From assembly GCF_026151205.1 (NCBI RefSeq), contig NC_087083.1, forward strand, positions 13,762,944 through 13,826,943: a stretch of 64,000 nucleotides of DNA, read 5' to 3'. Origin of the DNA: Bolinopsis microptera (Eukaryota > Ctenophora > Tentaculata > Lobata > Bolinopsidae). The notes under the pieces are model-generated. The model ran no database searches, was not told the origin of the DNA, and worked only from the letters and a program-made list of their open reading frames with translations. The position numbers were made by a program, and so were the translations under genes. Within the stretch, counting starts at the first letter, position 1. Each line of letters begins with the position of its first letter. Shown in pieces: positions 57,456 through 64,000 of this stretch.

Positions 57456-58349
57456 CACATGACAAGATGATACCTTTACGAATTCCCAATAACACGGCGC
57501 AGAAAAGTGGCATGCAACGTACTATGTCAAATGACAAGTTTTGATTAGATTTGATATAAATTATGCACCAGGAGAATAATACACTAAAACTACTCTATCG
57601 GAACACAAAACTAATAATCGTAAATAAAACTTGCCCAATATCGTTTGACTTTGCCCACTTTTGTCAGATTGACGAGATGGGTACTCTTCCATATTACAGT
57701 TTTCTAGTGGACATCCTTAAATTTAATAACGCGCAGAGCAGCGATACGTGGGGACCTCATTGAACCTTTTAAACTGATAATGTTTTGGCCAATTACGGGC
57801 TTGTTTAGTTCTATATGGAAAAGATCATGGTCTTAATGTGGTATTAAACAGAAGATGCAATAAAAGTATATGACCATTGTTAATGATGACTGGCCCGGCG
57901 CGCGCGTACTTCGTAGCCACTTGCCTCGAGAAGAAAGCGGTGCGCGAACTACAAAGAAATTTAGGCGAGTAACATCCGACAAATAAAAGTAAAAGTAGCA
58001 GTAAAATGAAGAAAGTCCACAGTTCTTTTCTCGCGGGGGAGAGGGTGAGACCATATTAATTGAACAAACTTTCCCTCGGATGTCCAAAAATTGTGGGAAC
58101 ATGTGTTAAGTTTAAAAAAGATAGAGGCTTTTTAAAAAAACTAATTTAACGGATTCTGTATAAATTATAGTTATTTTTTGGTATGTTACGGATGAAATAT
58201 ATATAATAGTAAAGAAAGATGGATAAAATAATGCTAACAAATAAAGAGAAGCACAATAATATCCTTGTTTGTAATCCTCATGTAGCTAAAAAACGCTTTA
58301 TTCAACTTATATGAGTGGAAAGTATGTAAATTAGATTCATTTAACTTTA

Positions 58350-61300
58350 TTTTTTTTACAGAAGAAAAGAATATTCAACAATATACCATAGATATAGCAA
58401 ATGGCCAATTGTCTGACTATATAGAAGTCATGGCCTGAACTTTAATAGTCAAGTGATGCTAAAGCAGAGCACAAATATGTAATAAGTAAATAGATAAAAA
58501 TACTGATTCAATGATTTAAAATTAATAGCTGACATGAGTGTCAATAAATTACTGTGTCATAAAAAATAAAAATAGGAACGTTGTACACGTGATCTGAGAT
58601 ACCAATATCTCATATCAAAAGATAATTGTCTAGAAACATCAGAGCCAAGGTGGCAGTATCAATTTAAAACGAAGATACACGACTGGCAATGATACGCGTG
58701 CCCGTCTCCTCTCTCACCCCCTGACCGCTAACAGGTTGCTCCTGAGATTGAGAATCTAATCCTGTGCGCATGTAACACAAAATAGCCGCATTCCTTCTCC
58801 TCACTTTGCTGGATAGTTTTTCAGTGAGATCTCTTGTGGTATCTTTGTGGCCTTGTGGACCCCATCCGCCATTTGTTGAGTATATAAGTGGGTAAAGGTC
58901 CTTTTCTCCACCTGATGATTCTGTTGATAGTACATTATTCATTTCCTCCTCAATTCATGAGCCTTTATAGATCTGTTCATATCTTTTTTGTCATATGTGG
59001 GTGAAGTTGGGGTTGGGTAACACAGACATCAAAAGAATGTTCGTTCAAATGTGCTCCAGATACCTCGTGAGGATACATCAGGAGCAGCTCTATCAGCATT
59101 GGTACCAACAAATTCTTCATTATCAAGGGGGTATCAATGCTGCATCAGTCAATACATCTCTGCATACTTCACTGCTGGCAGCTCTAGCCTTTAGATCGCT
59201 GGATGTTTGGCTGTGTCTCCATAGAAACATACACCTTTCTTGCATATAAGTGTGTGATTCACATTATTCTCTCTCCACAAGCACAGTGAAAATTGGGGGT
59301 GTATAAGTGATCTCCCAACCATAACGCAAGTACAGACATCCACGGAAACTCATCTTGTTCATGGAGGTAGACAAATCTCTCAATGGAAGTGCAGTAAGAG
59401 CCAACATCCTGAACCTTTCTCTTTGATGAACTGGAGAGATCTCTTTTAGGTTGGGATCTCTTACACGTCCTCTATTGGATTTCTAACCGAATAAGTGTTT
59501 TCTCCTTGATTGGCCTTGAGAACTTTTATAGTGTCATTTTGAATTGACATGTTGTAAAAGTTCAAGGTGTTTTTTGCTGGTTGATAAACAGGCTGTGAGG
59601 TCTTTGTGATGGAGACTGAGGCTGTGAATTCTCTATTGCATTTTTCAACTGGGTGGAGATACCTAGGCCACCATGTCTGAACTGCAATGTCCAAATATGG
59701 AGCGGTCAAGTCTGAATAACGTCTTACCAAGATTGCAGGAAAAAATCTGTTCCTGTGCAATCCCTCCAATTGTTGAAACAAGTGACTTATACCCGGAATG
59801 GTCTCTGAATGAACGACCACCGGTGACAATTCCCTTAGTATAATCATCAAAGCAGCTTGGGGCTTCCTCAACAGCATTGATGACCACAGCTTGATGCCTG
59901 ACACCAATTATGGACTTTATCTGAGACATAATTGTTCATAAAAGCTTCGCTGCCAATTGCTGCACCCAAAATGGCGTTCACCTTCAGACTCATTTTAATA
60001 CCAGTGCCTGAGAATACTTTCTGCGCAAGATCTTGGACCTCGCTATTCTTCACAATCGGACGTTCTTACTGGCTTTCTGGTAATATCCATACTTGGTCCT
60101 TGCTCACAGCGAATCCCACCATATATTAAAAACCTTCCAATCTTTCCACCATCACTATTCTGTCTCTGCATAACCAAGATTGTTTGCAAAACACTGGGCT
60201 TGGAGCTGTGGCTAGGTCAACTCTAGAGGCTTGATCCCTAACGCATAGAATGCCATAGCTGCTACAACACCCTGAGTTGAACGCTTCCTCAGACCTTAAT
60301 GGTAGTGGTCCTCGTAGTATTAAATGATCAGTCTGCTGTCTTTCGGTAGTTGTTCTTTAGATACTGATAGAGCGGAGTACAGATCTCATGAACATGTGAA
60401 GGGTTTCTTCACTATTAATACATTGTAACGGCATAATCAGCGTCAACCTGTAGATGTGCATCAGTTGACACTGTCATCCCAGTATCTGTCTCATGCATGA
60501 ATGGAAGCCTCTATTCCTGATTTGAGCCCACACAGGTCTGCATTGGCCAGCATCATATAGTATATCAGTATTGAAAGACAAAATAACGCTTTTTCCAATG
60601 ATTCTTCTGCGCAATATCTCGCCGATTCCAATTGGTCTTACCCAGGTTTTCCCGGTTCATTCCTGGCCTTTAACAAGAGGGATTAATCTACATGCGGGAG
60701 TGAACTCTTATCAACAGCTATGGATGATATCTTCTCTTACAAAGGCGCCTGCAACCAATCTATTGACTCAGCAAGTGTCACTGATGCTTTGCCAAATGAT
60801 TTGCTGCAAGAGATATGCTCACAAATCTGAGTCCGTTAGTGTTGGGCCGCCTGATCCATCAAATAATAAACAAGCCCTCTGACGGTCTCTTGCGTCAATC
60901 ACTCTCAAATATCACTCCTGAGGTGAGAGTACTGGTAGGTTGCAGAACAACTGGATCTGCTTTAACATCAGGAGGGTGTTACTCCCAATGCCCTGTTTAA
61001 TGTTTGCTGTAGGCTTGTGAACCCAAGGTGTCATTGGCACTGTCAACAAATTTTGGTGGCTTGTTTAACTTCCCAAGAAGGCATTAGTCGGGCAGAACTC
61101 TTCTTTCATGGATTCTCGCTGATTTTTGTTGTTGCTGCAACAATGCTTTCTGAATACACCTGCACGCCATCATTATACCTATTTTAGAAGAAGATTAATA
61201 GAATGTTAGAAGTGCAGTAGGGTCTTTCCAGAACGAATTAAGCATAAAATCATCACTGCCATTCTAAGTGGGTTTGTAAATGGGCCATTGTACGCCCCAA

Positions 61301-61350
61301 CGTTTTTTGTCCTCATTCCTGCCACTCAGCATTGCTACTGAAAGTGTAAA
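58350..61350 (-). pseudogene. Degenerate reverse transcriptase element, tandem copy 3
   Basis: As copy 1. Readable parts: 60053-59868 (LAQKVFSGTGIKM), 59907-59461, 58942-58664. It reaches the edge of the (TAC)n repeat. Confidence 0.88.
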
Positions 61351-61481
61351 TTTTTCACAAGATAATATGAGAAACTGACCTTGTCTCAACTAAATCAACC
61401 ACTTACCATAGTAAAACTACTAACAACAAAACAAAAAAAGTTTTTTAAATAATTATATACAATTCACCAAAAATATTCTAC

Positions 61482-61684
61482 AGGTTCTACTACTACTACT
61501 ACTGCTACTACTACTACCACTACTACTATACTACTACTACTACCACAGGTTCTACTACTACTCCTGCTACTACAGGTTCTGCTACTACTACTACTATTAC
61601 TTCTACTACTACTACTATTACTACTACTACTACTATTACTACTAATACTACTACTATTACTTCTACTACTACTACTACTACTAT

Positions 61685-61720
<36 letters not shown>

Positions 61721-61820
61721 AGGTTCTACTACTACTACTACTGCTACTACTACTACCACTACTACTATACTACTACTACTACTACAGGTTCTACTACTAC
61801 TCCTGCTACTACAGGTTCTG

Positions 61821-61856
<36 letters not shown>

Positions 61857-61951
61857 TTACTACAGGTTCTACTACTACTACTATTACTACTACTACAGGT
61901 TCTGCTACTACTACTACTACTACTACAGGTTTTGCTACTACTACTACTATT
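61482..61951. repeat. (TAC)n repeat with CAGGTT interruptions
   Basis: Imperfect TAC/ACT triplets broken by TACAGGTTCTAC blocks, in which a longer unit of about 220-250 bp is itself partly duplicated. ORFs of poly-Ser and poly-Val here are repeat translations, not genes. Confidence 0.95.

Positions 61952-64000
<2,049 letters not shown>

Larger units (their letters stand above)
55471..61390 (-). repeat. 5.9-kb tandem unit 3
   Basis: Same content and order, about 5.92 kb. A fourth unit would begin at 61385 but is cut by the (TAC)n repeat about 100 bp later. Confidence 0.92.

Overview
The window is nuclear DNA of an animal, probably an invertebrate or early-branching metazoan. It is AT-rich, has short spliceosomal exons with GT..AG junctions, carries animal genes (atlastin, SCAI, an LGR-type receptor, the shared RNA polymerase subunit RPB5) and is crowded with LINEs, MITEs, foldback DNA and minisatellites. 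Nothing seen fixes the species, and nothing looks bacterial or viral.

Layout. 2-949: 3' part of a class A (LGR-like) GPCR on +, its stop followed at once by a 15-bp minisatellite. 1722-11317: ten exons of atlastin (ATL) on -, in phase with one another, with the last C-terminal exons not found. Its introns hold a LINE ORF1 remnant, a hAT-type MITE touching a 3' splice region, and minisatellites, one of which copies a splice donor. 11787-12194: small Lys-rich gene on -. 12541-17324: repeat-rich block with a 5'-truncated non-LTR retrotransposon (13710-16285, 12-bp target-site duplication, TSD), a second, inverted fragment (16759-17310, 14-bp TSD) and a MITE. 17849-19443: three-exon gene for a secreted, probably GPI-anchored Cys-rich protein. 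20296-23470: a LINE whose 5' part is inverted against its 3' part, the signature of twin priming. 23828-25418: a foldback element with about 550-600 bp inverted arms and a perfect 8-bp TSD. 25869-26414: POLR2E (RPB5), with an odd C-terminus. 27-36 kb: broken, unidentified coding stretches and minisatellites. 37014-42098: five exons of SCAI on -, with a pogo-like element and a nested pair of DNA transposons in the introns. 42.3-61.4 kb: a poor-quality low-complexity stretch, then three head-to-tail copies of a 5.9-kb unit, each holding a degenerate reverse-transcriptase copy on -, a PHD-finger coding region, a hAT-type MITE and a GC-rich multi-hairpin element. 61.48-63.3 kb: (TAC)n and 573 bp of (GT)n.

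How it fits together. The host genes are unrelated housekeeping or signalling genes, not a pathway. The main story is mobile DNA. One reverse transcriptase family with a restriction-like endonuclease appears as one long ORF, one short fragment, three tandem degenerate copies and two short repeats that share its 3' end. Several mobile or tandem repeats sit exactly at, or copy, splice junctions of atlastin and SCAI. The tandem copies differ mostly by one-base insertions and deletions, so sequencing or assembly error is a serious alternative to biological decay between about 42 and 61 kb.
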